Source: an uncultured Sphingomonadaceae bacterium
GTDB taxonomy: Bacteria; Pseudomonadota; Alphaproteobacteria; Sphingomonadales; Sphingomonadaceae
Assembly: GCA_947497085.1 (NCBI GenBank)
Contig: CANMFE010000001.1
Location: 682,001 to 746,000, forward strand
DNA: 64,000 nucleotides
Direction of reading: 5' to 3'
The notes beneath the pieces were generated by a model. That model saw only the letters and a list, made by a program, of their open reading frames with translations, did not search any database and had not been told where the DNA came from. The position numbers and the translations under genes are program-made. Every line of letters begins with the position of its first letter. The first letter of the stretch is position 1. Positions 9,640 to 16,685 of the stretch are shown in pieces.

Positions 9640-10787
9640 GCCGCCTGCTCTTTCGCGTCATCGGCGCTGATTGATGTGCCCGCCTCTATCTCTGCCGCCT
9701 TGGCCTCGACCAGTTTGACGATATGGTCGATCATGTCGGCATCCTCGACATGATGGTCGGTCACGCCAGAGAGATAGACCATATGCTTGCCCTTGCCGCC
9801 GCCAGTGAGGCCGATATCGGTTTCGCGCGCTTCGCCGGGGCCATTTACCACGCAGCCGAGCACCGAAAGCGACAGCGGCGTGTTGATATGCTGCAGCCGT
9901 TCCTCCAGCGTTTGCACTGTGCGGATCACGTCAAAACCCTGCCGCGCGCAGCTGGGGCAACTTACCACGCGGACGCCGCGGGTGCGCAGACCCAGCGCTT
10001 TCAGCATCTCATAACCGACCCGCACTTCCTCTTCCGGCTCGGCGGACAGACTGACGCGGATCGTATCACCAATCCCGGCCCAAAGCAGATTGCCGATACC
10101 GATGGACGATTTGACTGTGCCGCCAATCAGGCCGCCCGCTTCGGTAATACCCAGATGCAACGGACAATCGACAGCTTCGGCCAATTGCATATATGCGGCG
10201 ACAGCTAGAAATACGTCCGATGCCTTTACCGCCACTTTATATTCGTGGAAATCATGGTCTTGTAATAGCTTGATATGATCCAGCGCGCTTTCCACCAGCG
10301 CCTCGGGACATGGTTCGCCATATTTTTCAAGCAGGTCGCGTTCGAGCGAGCCCGCATTGACGCCAATGCGGATGGCGCAGCCATTGGCCTTGGCCGCATC
10401 AACCACTTCTTTTACGCGGTCCGCGCTGCCGATATTGCCCGGATTGATACGTAGGCAGGCCGCACCCGCTTCCGCCGCTTCTATGCCGCGTTTATAGTGA
10501 AAATGAATATCGGCCACGATCGGTACGCGGCTGGCGCGCACAATCTGTTTCAGTGCCGCCGTACTTTCAACATCGGGGCAGGATACACGGATAATATCCA
10601 CGCCCGCCTCTTCGCAGCGGCGGATCTGGTCAATCGTGGCCTTTGCATCCGATGTCGGCGTGTTAGTCATGGTCTGTACAGTGATGGGCGCATCGCCGCC
10701 AACCGGTACGTCACCCACCATTATCTGGCGGCTTTTGCGGCGTTCAATATCACGCCATGGACGCAGGCTAGGATTTTCGGTTGTCAT
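9636..10787 (-). CDS. ispG: 4-hydroxy-3-methylbut-2-en-1-yl diphosphate synthase (GcpE)
   Basis: IspG converts ME-cPP to HMBPP in the non-mevalonate isoprenoid pathway, using a [4Fe-4S] cluster. The TIM-barrel part begins with [10 protein letters not shown] near residue 16 and has [23 protein letters not shown] strands. The C-terminal ferredoxin-like part carries the cluster ligands in SCPSC and [10 protein letters not shown] (the last Glu of which is also a ligand in the family). The ATG at 10787 was preferred to one twelve codons upstream because it matches the family N-terminus. The following thioredoxin-like gene overlaps its stop. Confidence 0.97.
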   Translation of the reverse strand: MTTENPSLRPWRDIERRKSRQIMVGDVPVGGDAPITVQTMTNTPTSDAKATIDQIRRCEEAGVDIIRVSCPDVESTAALKQIVRASRVPIVADIHFHYKRGIEAAEAGAACLRINPGNIGSADRVKEVVDAAKANGCAIRIGVNAGSLERDLLEKYGEPCPEALVESALDHIKLLQDHDFHEYKVAVKASDVFLAVAAYMQLAEAVDCPLHLGITEAGGLIGGTVKSSIGIGNLLWAGIGDTIRVSLSAEPEEEVRVGYEMLKALGLRTRGVRVVSCPSCARQGFDVIRTVQTLEERLQHINTPLSLSVLGCVVNGPGEARETDIGLTGGGKGKHMVYLSGVTDHHVEDADMIDHIVKLVEAKAAEIEAGTSISADDAKEQAA

Positions 10788-10915
10788 TCGCAGGCTTGCT
10801 CCGCTATTCAGGGGATGAAGCAACTATATAGCGCTGCAACTCGCGATATGCGAGTGCTGAAATGCGGCGACGATATGAAAAACCCGGGGTCATGAACAGG
10901 GAAGGACGCAAAACC

Positions 10916-11581
10916 ATGCCAACAGTCTTAATCACCGGCGCCAATCGGGGCATAGGCCTGCAATTTGCAAAAGACTATGCCGCCGCTGGCTGGGATGTGA
11001 TCGGCACCTCGCGCAATCCCGACCGCGCGGATGATCTGCGGGCCATTAATGGCGCGACTGTCATGCGCCTGTCTGTGGCCAATCCGCACAGCGTCGACAA
11101 TTTTTTTGACGAACTGGGCGACCGTCAGGTGGACCTGTTTATCAGCAATGCCGGGTCTTATGGCAGCCGTGATCTGGACAAGGACAGCTGGATCGAAACG
11201 CTGGAAATCAATACGATTGCACCCACTATCATGGCAACCGAGCTCAAGAAGAACATGGCGGGCAGCGATGTGAAAAAAATGGTCGTGCTCTCCAGCCAGA
11301 TGGGCAGCATCAGCGATAACCAGAGCGGCGGCTCAATCATTTACCGTTCCTCAAAGGCCGCCGTAAACGCTGCATGGAAATCGCTCAGCATTGATTTCAG
11401 GGATGAGGGCATTGCCATCGGTATATTGCACCCCGGCTGGGTCAAAACCGAAATGGGCGGCGAAAATGCCCTGATTGATACCGAAACCAGCGTGGCGGGC
11501 ATGATGCAGGTCATCGAAAACCTGTCGCTGGAAAATAGCGGGGAATTCCGCGTCTATGACGGTAGCACGCTTGGCTGGTAA
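10916..11581 (+). CDS. Short-chain dehydrogenase/reductase
   Basis: A 221-residue classical-size SDR. The nucleotide-binding motif TGANRGIG is at residues 7-14, the NAG motif follows at ISNAGS, and the catalytic Ser-Tyr-Lys set is visible in LSSQMGS and YRSSKAAV. It probably uses NAD(P)H to reduce a carbonyl in the cytoplasm. Its closest look is to the CsgA/sniffer-like SDRs, but the substrate is unknown. The ATG was chosen because AGGGAAGGA lies about ten bases upstream; an in-frame ATG at 10892 has no such site. Confidence 0.9.
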   Translation: MPTVLITGANRGIGLQFAKDYAAAGWDVIGTSRNPDRADDLRAINGATVMRLSVANPHSVDNFFDELGDRQVDLFISNAGSYGSRDLDKDSWIETLEINTIAPTIMATELKKNMAGSDVKKMVVLSSQMGSISDNQSGGSIIYRSSKAAVNAAWKSLSIDFRDEGIAIGILHPGWVKTEMGGENALIDTETSVAGMMQVIENLSLENSGEFRVYDGSTLGW

Positions 11582-11648
11582 CTCACCGCTTGCCCGCCGC
11601 CGAAACGCGTCCTAGTCTCTCCTGAACTCAACTTAGGGAGAGACTCGC

Positions 11649-12683
11649 ATGATCCGCCTCCTCACAGCAATAATTGGAGTATTTCTTATGGCGACTGGCG
11701 CGCAGGCACAGGATGGTAACACCACAGGCAAGAGCTGGTCGCTGACCATTCATGGCGGCGCGGGCGTCATAGAACGCGAAAACCTGACCGCGGAAAAGGA
11801 CCGCGAAGTCCGCGCGGCATTAACGCGCGCGCTTGAGGCCGGATCCGAAGTGCTGGCAAGCGGTGGCACATCAATGGATGCGGTACAGGCGGCCATTATC
11901 GTGCTGGAGGATGATCCCAATTTCAACGCCGGACGCGGCAGTGTTTTCACATATAAGGGCCGCAATGAAATGGACGCGGCGATCATGGATGGCAAGACGC
12001 TCGACGCCGGGTCCGCCGCCGGCGTAACCGCCACCAAAAACCCTATCAAGCTGGCACGCGCGGTCATGGAGCAAAGCCCGCATGTGCTGCTCAGCCGGGA
12101 CGGCGCCAATGAATTCTCGATGGAACAGGAGCTGGAACAGGCCGGACCACAATGGTTTGCGACAGACGAGCGCTATCGCCAGCTGGAAGAGCTGAAAGCA
12201 AGGCAGGCAGAAGACGAAGCCAGCGGCAGCGGTGCCAAAACCAGCTATTTCGATATTGATATGAAATATGGCACGGTTGGCGCTGTGGCAGTCGATATGG
12301 ACGGCAATATGGCCGCAGGCACATCGACCGGCGGCCTGACCGGCAAGCGCTGGGGCCGGATCGGCGACAGCCCGATTATCGGCGCGGGGACCTATGCGGA
12401 CAACCGTGCCTGCGCGATCTCAGCCACAGGCGCAGGCGAATTTTTCATCCGACTGGGCGTTGCGCATGAAATCTGCGCACGGATGCGGATGAAGGGCGAA
12501 GATGCGAAAACCGCAGCAGATGCCGTTATCAGGGAACTGGGTGAACTGGGCGGTACAGGCGGCGTGATTGTTGCGGCCCCTGACGGCACAGCGGCCTGGA
12601 GCTACAACACGCCCGGTATGTATCGCGGCCGCGCCACCAGCGCTGGTGTAAAGCAGGTCGGCATTTATGGTGATGAGGAATAA
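11649..12683 (+). CDS. Exported isoaspartyl peptidase / plant-type L-asparaginase
   Basis: A 344-residue Ntn-hydrolase precursor. Residues 1-20 are a signal peptide ending AQA, so the enzyme acts in the periplasm. The alpha-subunit motif IHGGAGVIE starts near residue 34. Autocleavage is expected before Thr209 in KYGTVGAVAVD, which becomes the nucleophile. The substrate-binding motif STGGLTGKRWGRIGDSPIIG follows. Such enzymes remove isoaspartyl residues from peptides or hydrolyse asparagine. AGGGAGAG precedes the ATG. It follows the SDR gene after 67 bases; a functional link is not evident. Confidence 0.93.
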   Translation: MIRLLTAIIGVFLMATGAQAQDGNTTGKSWSLTIHGGAGVIERENLTAEKDREVRAALTRALEAGSEVLASGGTSMDAVQAAIIVLEDDPNFNAGRGSVFTYKGRNEMDAAIMDGKTLDAGSAAGVTATKNPIKLARAVMEQSPHVLLSRDGANEFSMEQELEQAGPQWFATDERYRQLEELKARQAEDEASGSGAKTSYFDIDMKYGTVGAVAVDMDGNMAAGTSTGGLTGKRWGRIGDSPIIGAGTYADNRACAISATGAGEFFIRLGVAHEICARMRMKGEDAKTAADAVIRELGELGGTGGVIVAAPDGTAAWSYNTPGMYRGRATSAGVKQVGIYGDEE

Positions 12684-12782
12684 CCGGTATATATCCAGCG
12701 TACATCATCGATAATAGTGGTATTGGAACGGCATTCGTCGATTAACGATTGCCAGTCTCTATCCACGCGCTAGACAAAACGC

Positions 12783-13628
12783 ATGATGAAAAAGCCATGG
12801 ATACTACTTGCTGCGCTGTTGGCGCTTCTCCCCACCCCCGCACTGGCATGGGGTGAATATGCGCACCGCACCATAGCGGAGATTACCGGACAAAATATTG
12901 CGCCTTCAACGGCGGTGAAAATCCGCGCGTTGCTGCGCGCCGAAGCACTGCTGGGGACGCCGGAATGCGACCTCAAATCCATCAGCGATGCCAGTGTCTG
13001 GCCCGATTGTATCCGCCGTGACCGGTTGCGCTGGGGCTATACCGCGCCATGGCATTACCAAAATGTCGATATCTGCACCGATTTCACACTGCGCGGCAAC
13101 TGTCCTGGCGGCAATTGTGTCTCGGCGCAGATTGATCGCAATTTCGCGCTGCTCGCCAATAAAAGCCTGCCCGCGCATGTGCGGCTCGAAGCACTTGCCT
13201 TTCTCGTCCATTTTACCAGCGACCTGCATATGCCACTTCATGCCGGTGACCGTTCGGACCGCGGTGGCAATGATGTGTCCGCCGCCTATGGTATTGTCGA
13301 GGGTCGCATGAACCTGCATTGGCTCTGGGATGGGCCGCTCGCCGAACGCGCCATTACCGATGGCAGCAATATCGTGCGGCGCTATAGTGCATCTGAGCGC
13401 AGCGAAATGAGCATGGGGACCAGTGAGGACTGGTCACGTGAAGCCTGGGAAATCTCACGGGATTTTGCCTATCGCACTGCCGAGGATGGCAAGGCCTGCG
13501 GCCCGAAAATGGAAAACCGGGCACAAGTCGATAATGATGAGATCCGCGATCTTGTGCCGGTGGCCCGGTTGCAGGTGCAGCGCGCCGCGTTACGCCTCGC
13601 GCGGCTTCTGGATGAGGCTCTGGCCTAG
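12783..13628 (+). CDS. S1/P1 family nuclease, exported
   Basis: The 281-residue precursor has a signal peptide cut after PALA, making Trp23 the mature N-terminus as in P1/S1 nucleases, whose terminal Trp binds zinc. Further zinc-ligand patterns are GEYAHRT (His28), WHYQN, HFTSDLHMPLHAGDRSDRGGND and NLHWLWD, so the full tri-zinc set appears intact. These enzymes cut single-stranded nucleic acids and release 5'-nucleotides; in the periplasm this would serve phosphate or nucleotide scavenging. Its end faces the end of the next gene, eight bases away. Confidence 0.93.
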   Translation: MMKKPWILLAALLALLPTPALAWGEYAHRTIAEITGQNIAPSTAVKIRALLRAEALLGTPECDLKSISDASVWPDCIRRDRLRWGYTAPWHYQNVDICTDFTLRGNCPGGNCVSAQIDRNFALLANKSLPAHVRLEALAFLVHFTSDLHMPLHAGDRSDRGGNDVSAAYGIVEGRMNLHWLWDGPLAERAITDGSNIVRRYSASERSEMSMGTSEDWSREAWEISRDFAYRTAEDGKACGPKMENRAQVDNDEIRDLVPVARLQVQRAALRLARLLDEALA

Positions 13629-13636
13629 AGCGATAC

Positions 13637-13897
13637 TCAGTCGCCCCAACGCCAGCGCCAGCCGCCTTCGGTTTTCTTCCATGTGATGAATATGAACAGT
13701 GCCGTGATGACAAGGATACCAGTCCACCACATGGCATCGATTTCACCCCCGCCGCGTTCCACATATAGACCCATGCCAAACAGAAAAACCACGTACAAAA
13801 CCAGAAATGCCCAGCCCTGCCATGTATGGGAATAGGAACCGAGACCATATTTTTTGGAACGGAACCAATATTTCTTATCAAACATCATATGCAGCAT
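13637..13897 (-). CDS. Small membrane protein with two helices
   Basis: An 86-residue protein with a basic aromatic N-terminus (FDKKYWFRSKKYGLG) and two membrane helices at about residues 28-46 and 56-73, ending in a Trp-rich WKKTEGGWRWRWGD tail. The pattern recalls small 2-TM proteins of unknown function. It is the last gene of a run of four on the minus strand (SPFH protein, RHH regulator, 29-residue peptide, this gene), 28 bases behind the micropeptide, so cotranscription is likely. Confidence 0.7.
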   Translation of the reverse strand: MLHMMFDKKYWFRSKKYGLGSYSHTWQGWAFLVLYVVFLFGMGLYVERGGGEIDAMWWTGILVITALFIFITWKKTEGGWRWRWGD

Positions 13898-13925
13898 GTT
13901 ATTTATCCTAGATTTATTACAGAGC

Positions 13926-14015
13926 TTACTTCCTAAAGATCAGCCAAAGCGATATGCCCATCGCCACCGCCGCCGCCATCATCACTGCCATGTATGCGAT
14001 CTGGCCCTGGTCCAT
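13926..14015 (-). CDS. 29-residue single-helix membrane micropeptide
   Basis: A very short gene preceded by an excellent ribosome binding site (GAGGGGAGG, five bases before the ATG). It encodes 29 residues: MDQGQIAYM, then a hydrophobic stretch rich in Ala, Met and Val, then LIFRK at the C-terminus. The positive tail suggests an N-out or tail-anchored single helix. Its ATG overlaps the stop of the RHH gene as TAATG, a sign of translational coupling. No family recognised, but the RBS, overlap and composition make it credible. Confidence 0.65.
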   Translation of the reverse strand: MDQGQIAYMAVMMAAAVAMGISLWLIFRK

Positions 14016-14227
14016 TATTCCTCCCCTCGTTTATCTTTTGGCGGTCTGCCCCTCTTCCGTTTTTCCGGCGGAGCCACCTTGACCCCGCGCCGTGCCAGTG
14101 CCTCGCGCAGCAGCACCTCTACCTCCGCATTCACGCTGCGAAACTCATTTGCAGCCGTCCGCTCCAAAGCTTCGTAAAGCGCCGGCTCAAGACGGAGCGG
14201 AAATGCTTTTTTGGGTTTCGCAGCCAT
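14015..14227 (-). CDS. Arc-type ribbon-helix-helix DNA-binding protein
   Basis: A 70-residue protein. The pattern FPLRLEPALYEALERTAANEFRSVNAE at residues 9-35 is the strand-helix-helix of the Arc/MetJ fold: the beta strand (FPLRL) contacts DNA and the phrase RSVNAEVEVLLREAL matches the second helix of Arc-like repressors. The basic C-terminus (KRKRGRPPKDK) resembles an AT-hook and may add minor-groove contacts. It lies 21 bases after the SPFH gene and probably regulates this operon; a candidate operator sits upstream of the SPFH start. Confidence 0.85.
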   Translation of the reverse strand: MAAKPKKAFPLRLEPALYEALERTAANEFRSVNAEVEVLLREALARRGVKVAPPEKRKRGRPPKDKRGEE

Positions 14228-14248
14228 GATTGGTTCCCGGGTTACAGG

Positions 14249-15169
14249 TTACTGGTAAAGAGATCCGGTATTAACCACCGGCTGAGTGTCGCGCTCACCG
14301 CACAGCACCACCATCAGGTTGGATACCATGGCGGCCTTACGCTCGTTATCAAGCTCAATCACATCCTTTTCCGACAGCATATCGATCGCGGTCTCGACCA
14401 TGCCCACCGCGCCCTCAACAATCCGCTGACGCGCGGCAACCACCGCATCAGCCTGCTGCCGTTTCAGCATCGCATGCGCAATTTCAGGAGCATAGGCGAG
14501 GTGCGTAAGGCGGCATTCATCGATCGTCACACCTGCTGCCGCGACGCGTTCCTGCAGCTGCTCCTCCAACTGATCACTCACCTCTCCGGTATCGCCGCGC
14601 AAAGTGGTCTGGTCATGCTCAAAATCGTCATAGGGAAAGCGACCACCGATGACACGGATCGCGCTTTCGATCTGGATATCGACAAATTCTTCATATTTCT
14701 CGACATCGAACAGCGCCTTGGCCGTGTCCGTCACGCGCCAGACCACATTGGTCGCTATTTCAACCGGGTTACCACGCAGGTCATTAACCTTGACCGTTTC
14801 CGATGTCACATTGTGCACACGCACCGATATTTTTTGCCGAGTCAACCACGGCCAGCGCCAGCGCAGTCCGGTGTTGCGGTCCGTACCCTTATATTCACCA
14901 AATAACTGGATCGCCGCCGCCTGGTTGGGGTTCAGGAAATAAAACCCTATCGCAGCAAACGAAAACGCGAATATACTAACCGCCAGCGCGGCAATCGCGA
15001 TGGGCCCCAGCCGGTCAATTGCCACGACAGACATTACGCCCGCCACAATGGTCGCGAGAAGCACCAGCAGCATACCATAGCCGCTTATAGTAGTTGATTC
15101 GCGCTCTACACTGGCGGTCATCCCGCGCCCGCGCCCTGAATCACCGCTCACATTAACCATGTCTGTCAT
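14249..15169 (-). CDS. SPFH / band 7 domain membrane protein
   Basis: A 306-residue stomatin/flotillin-type protein. Two adjacent membrane helices lie at about residues 32-54 and 58-82, followed by the SPFH domain (FLNPNQAAAIQLFGEYKGT at its start). A long charged helical region rich in Glu, Gln and Ala (EEQLQERVAAAGV onward) is the expected oligomerisation part. Such proteins form large rings in the inner membrane and often chaperone proteases or organise microdomains. GAGGAGAAA precedes the ATG. It leads the operon with the RHH regulator and two small membrane proteins. Confidence 0.92.
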   Translation of the reverse strand: MTDMVNVSGDSGRGRGMTASVERESTTISGYGMLLVLLATIVAGVMSVVAIDRLGPIAIAALAVSIFAFSFAAIGFYFLNPNQAAAIQLFGEYKGTDRNTGLRWRWPWLTRQKISVRVHNVTSETVKVNDLRGNPVEIATNVVWRVTDTAKALFDVEKYEEFVDIQIESAIRVIGGRFPYDDFEHDQTTLRGDTGEVSDQLEEQLQERVAAAGVTIDECRLTHLAYAPEIAHAMLKRQQADAVVAARQRIVEGAVGMVETAIDMLSEKDVIELDNERKAAMVSNLMVVLCGERDTQPVVNTGSLYQ

Positions 15170-15192
15170 TATTTTTCTCCTCAGAATTAATT

Positions 15193-15213
15193 ATGATATC
15201 ATATTTATATCAT
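15193..15213. promoter_or_regulatory. Candidate operator for the RHH repressor
   Basis: ATGATATCAT (15193-15202) is a perfect 10-base palindrome, and ATATCAT recurs as a direct repeat at 15196-15202 and 15207-15213, exactly 11 bases apart. Arc-family dimers bind tandem subsites spaced by about one helical turn. It lies 24-44 bases upstream of the SPFH start codon, where repression of the operon would be expected. The link to the RHH protein is inferred. Confidence 0.5.
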
Positions 15214-15419
15214 TAACCAAGCAAAGGCAAGTATATTGGCGTTTACGTGTGTAAAACGACCATGCATTTTACAACTAAGTCCATGTAATTTACATATTAT
15301 AACACCCACTGAACGCCTGCTTCCCATTGCGTTCATGTGGGAAATTGCATATCCTCTCATCGACGGTGGAACACTTCTCGTCGTTAACGGTTGTTTCCAT
15401 GTCACAGGGAGAAAAGATA

Positions 15420-15635
15420 ATGACGGTACAAATGCCATCTAAAAACTTCGCTCAGCAGATGCCTTCACGCGGCTTTATGCCGCTTTATTATGCAGGCGAA
15501 AACAATCACTGCCCAGGCTGTGGCGGACGCCACTGGCATGTTGGACGTATCAGCGCGCAATGTGCACGCTGCGACACTGCATTGCCTATCGCCATGGCAG
15601 ATTATGATTTTGACGGTGAGGTTCTCGCCGCCTGA
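15420..15635 (+). CDS. Small zinc-ribbon protein
   Basis: A 71-residue protein with two CxxC pairs (CPGCGG and CARCD) eighteen residues apart, a classical zinc ribbon. The preceding phrase GFMPLYYAGENNHC and following ALPIA are, as far as I recall, a conserved pattern in sphingomonads. The ATG at 15420 has AGGGAGAAAAG just upstream. It may bind nucleic acid or a protein partner; function is not known. The gene is monocistronic and divergent from the SPFH operon. Confidence 0.8.
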   Translation: MTVQMPSKNFAQQMPSRGFMPLYYAGENNHCPGCGGRHWHVGRISAQCARCDTALPIAMADYDFDGEVLAA

Positions 15636-15647
15636 TATTTAAGCAGG

Positions 15648-15680
15648 CCGGCTGTGAACCAGATATAACTGGCCAGCCGG
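15648..15680. terminator. Hairpin between convergent genes, possible terminator
   Basis: CCGGCTG (15648-15654) pairs with CAGCCGG (15674-15680) around a 19-base loop. It lies between the zinc-ribbon gene and the convergent dehalogenase gene. There is no clear U-tract on either side, so termination is plausible but unproven. Confidence 0.35.
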
Positions 15681-15681
15681 A

Positions 15682-16581
15682 TTATGCTGCAAAGCTTTTT
15701 AGCGCAGCCCGGGCTATAGGGTCACCCCATTCCTGCACAAAATGCCCTCCATCCTCGATCATCATCGGGTCAGGACATCCTTTTATCATTTTTTGCAAGC
15801 TCTTCATCGTATCCGGACCAAGCACCGGGTCGAGAGCGCCCACGGCCATAAAGCTCTTGCCGTTCCACTGCTCTGACCAGTAACGCGCTGCCGCCAGGCT
15901 GACATCTACGCCTTCCATATCCGGTGACACCGGGACCAGTGCCGGGAATACCTGTGCGCCCGCCTTATATTCGGGCGAAGGGAATGGTGCATCATAGGCC
16001 GCGATTTCAGCTTCACTAAGATGTGGCGTGCCGCGGGCGATAAGGGGACCAATTGGCAGATCAGGCGTTGAGAGCGCATAATTTTTCCACGCCATAAAAC
16101 CTTCCCCCGGTGCCTTACCGATGCCCAATCCGGTGTTCATCACGATCAGCCGTGACAGGCGACCTGCAAAATCACTGTCCACCGGCAGCGTCAGGCCAAG
16201 CAGCCCGCCCCAGTCCTGCACCACCAGGGTAATATTTTTAAGATCAAGCTTTTTTACAAGCTCCAGCAAGTAGTTACGGTGGAAATAAAAGGAATAATCT
16301 GACTGCTCAGCTGGCTTGTCAGAGCGGCCAAAACCAAGTAGGTCGGGTGCAATCACCCGCGCACCACCTTCCAGAAAGACGGGTATCATTTTACGGTAAA
16401 GAAACGACCATGAAGGTTCCCCGTGCAGGCATAGGAATGTGTGCTCTGCATCTTGCGGTCCGGCGTCTACATACGCAATGCGCAGGTCCTGATAGCCCGG
16501 AAGATCATCAACATAGCCTACCGGAAAATCAAAATCGGGAATATTGGCAAACCTCTCTTCGGGTGTACGCAATGCTTTCAT
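15682..16581 (-). CDS. dhmA: Haloalkane dehalogenase, subfamily I (DhlA/DhmA type)
   Basis: An alpha/beta hydrolase of 299 residues. The oxyanion motif HGEPSW is at 53-58. The nucleophile Asp123 and first halide-binding Trp124 are in VVQDWGG. The cap-domain Trp166 in GFMAWK aligns with the second halide Trp of DhlA. The acid Asp252 is in ALDPVLG and the base His281 in GGHFVQEWG. This full set separates it from epoxide hydrolases and points to hydrolytic release of halide from haloalkanes in the cytoplasm. The natural substrate is unknown. It is monocistronic and lies behind the M3 peptidase terminator. Confidence 0.9.
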   Translation of the reverse strand: MKALRTPEERFANIPDFDFPVGYVDDLPGYQDLRIAYVDAGPQDAEHTFLCLHGEPSWSFLYRKMIPVFLEGGARVIAPDLLGFGRSDKPAEQSDYSFYFHRNYLLELVKKLDLKNITLVVQDWGGLLGLTLPVDSDFAGRLSRLIVMNTGLGIGKAPGEGFMAWKNYALSTPDLPIGPLIARGTPHLSEAEIAAYDAPFPSPEYKAGAQVFPALVPVSPDMEGVDVSLAAARYWSEQWNGKSFMAVGALDPVLGPDTMKSLQKMIKGCPDPMMIEDGGHFVQEWGDPIARAALKSFAA

Positions 16582-16630
16582 GGGGACTCTCCTTTAGGTT
16601 GCTGATTGCAACTATGCGGTGTCGGCGCAC

Positions 16631-16663
16631 AAAAGAAAAGGGGCGAGATTGAACCCGCCCCTT
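16631..16663 (-). terminator. Rho-independent terminator of the M3 peptidase gene
   Basis: On the minus strand, AAGGGGCG pairs perfectly with CGCCCCTT (plus positions 38-45 and 56-63 of the block starting 16601), with a ten-base loop. The stem is followed directly by TTCTTTT. It begins about 23 bases after the peptidase stop codon and is the clearest terminator in the window. Confidence 0.85.
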
Positions 16664-16685
16664 GCTTTCTTGACTCTGTGTCCGC

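Noticed and set aside
15205..15438. 77-residue minus-strand frame in the SPFH/zinc-ribbon intergenic region
   Set aside because: No ribosome binding site or motif; overlaps the promoter region and the start of the zinc-ribbon gene.
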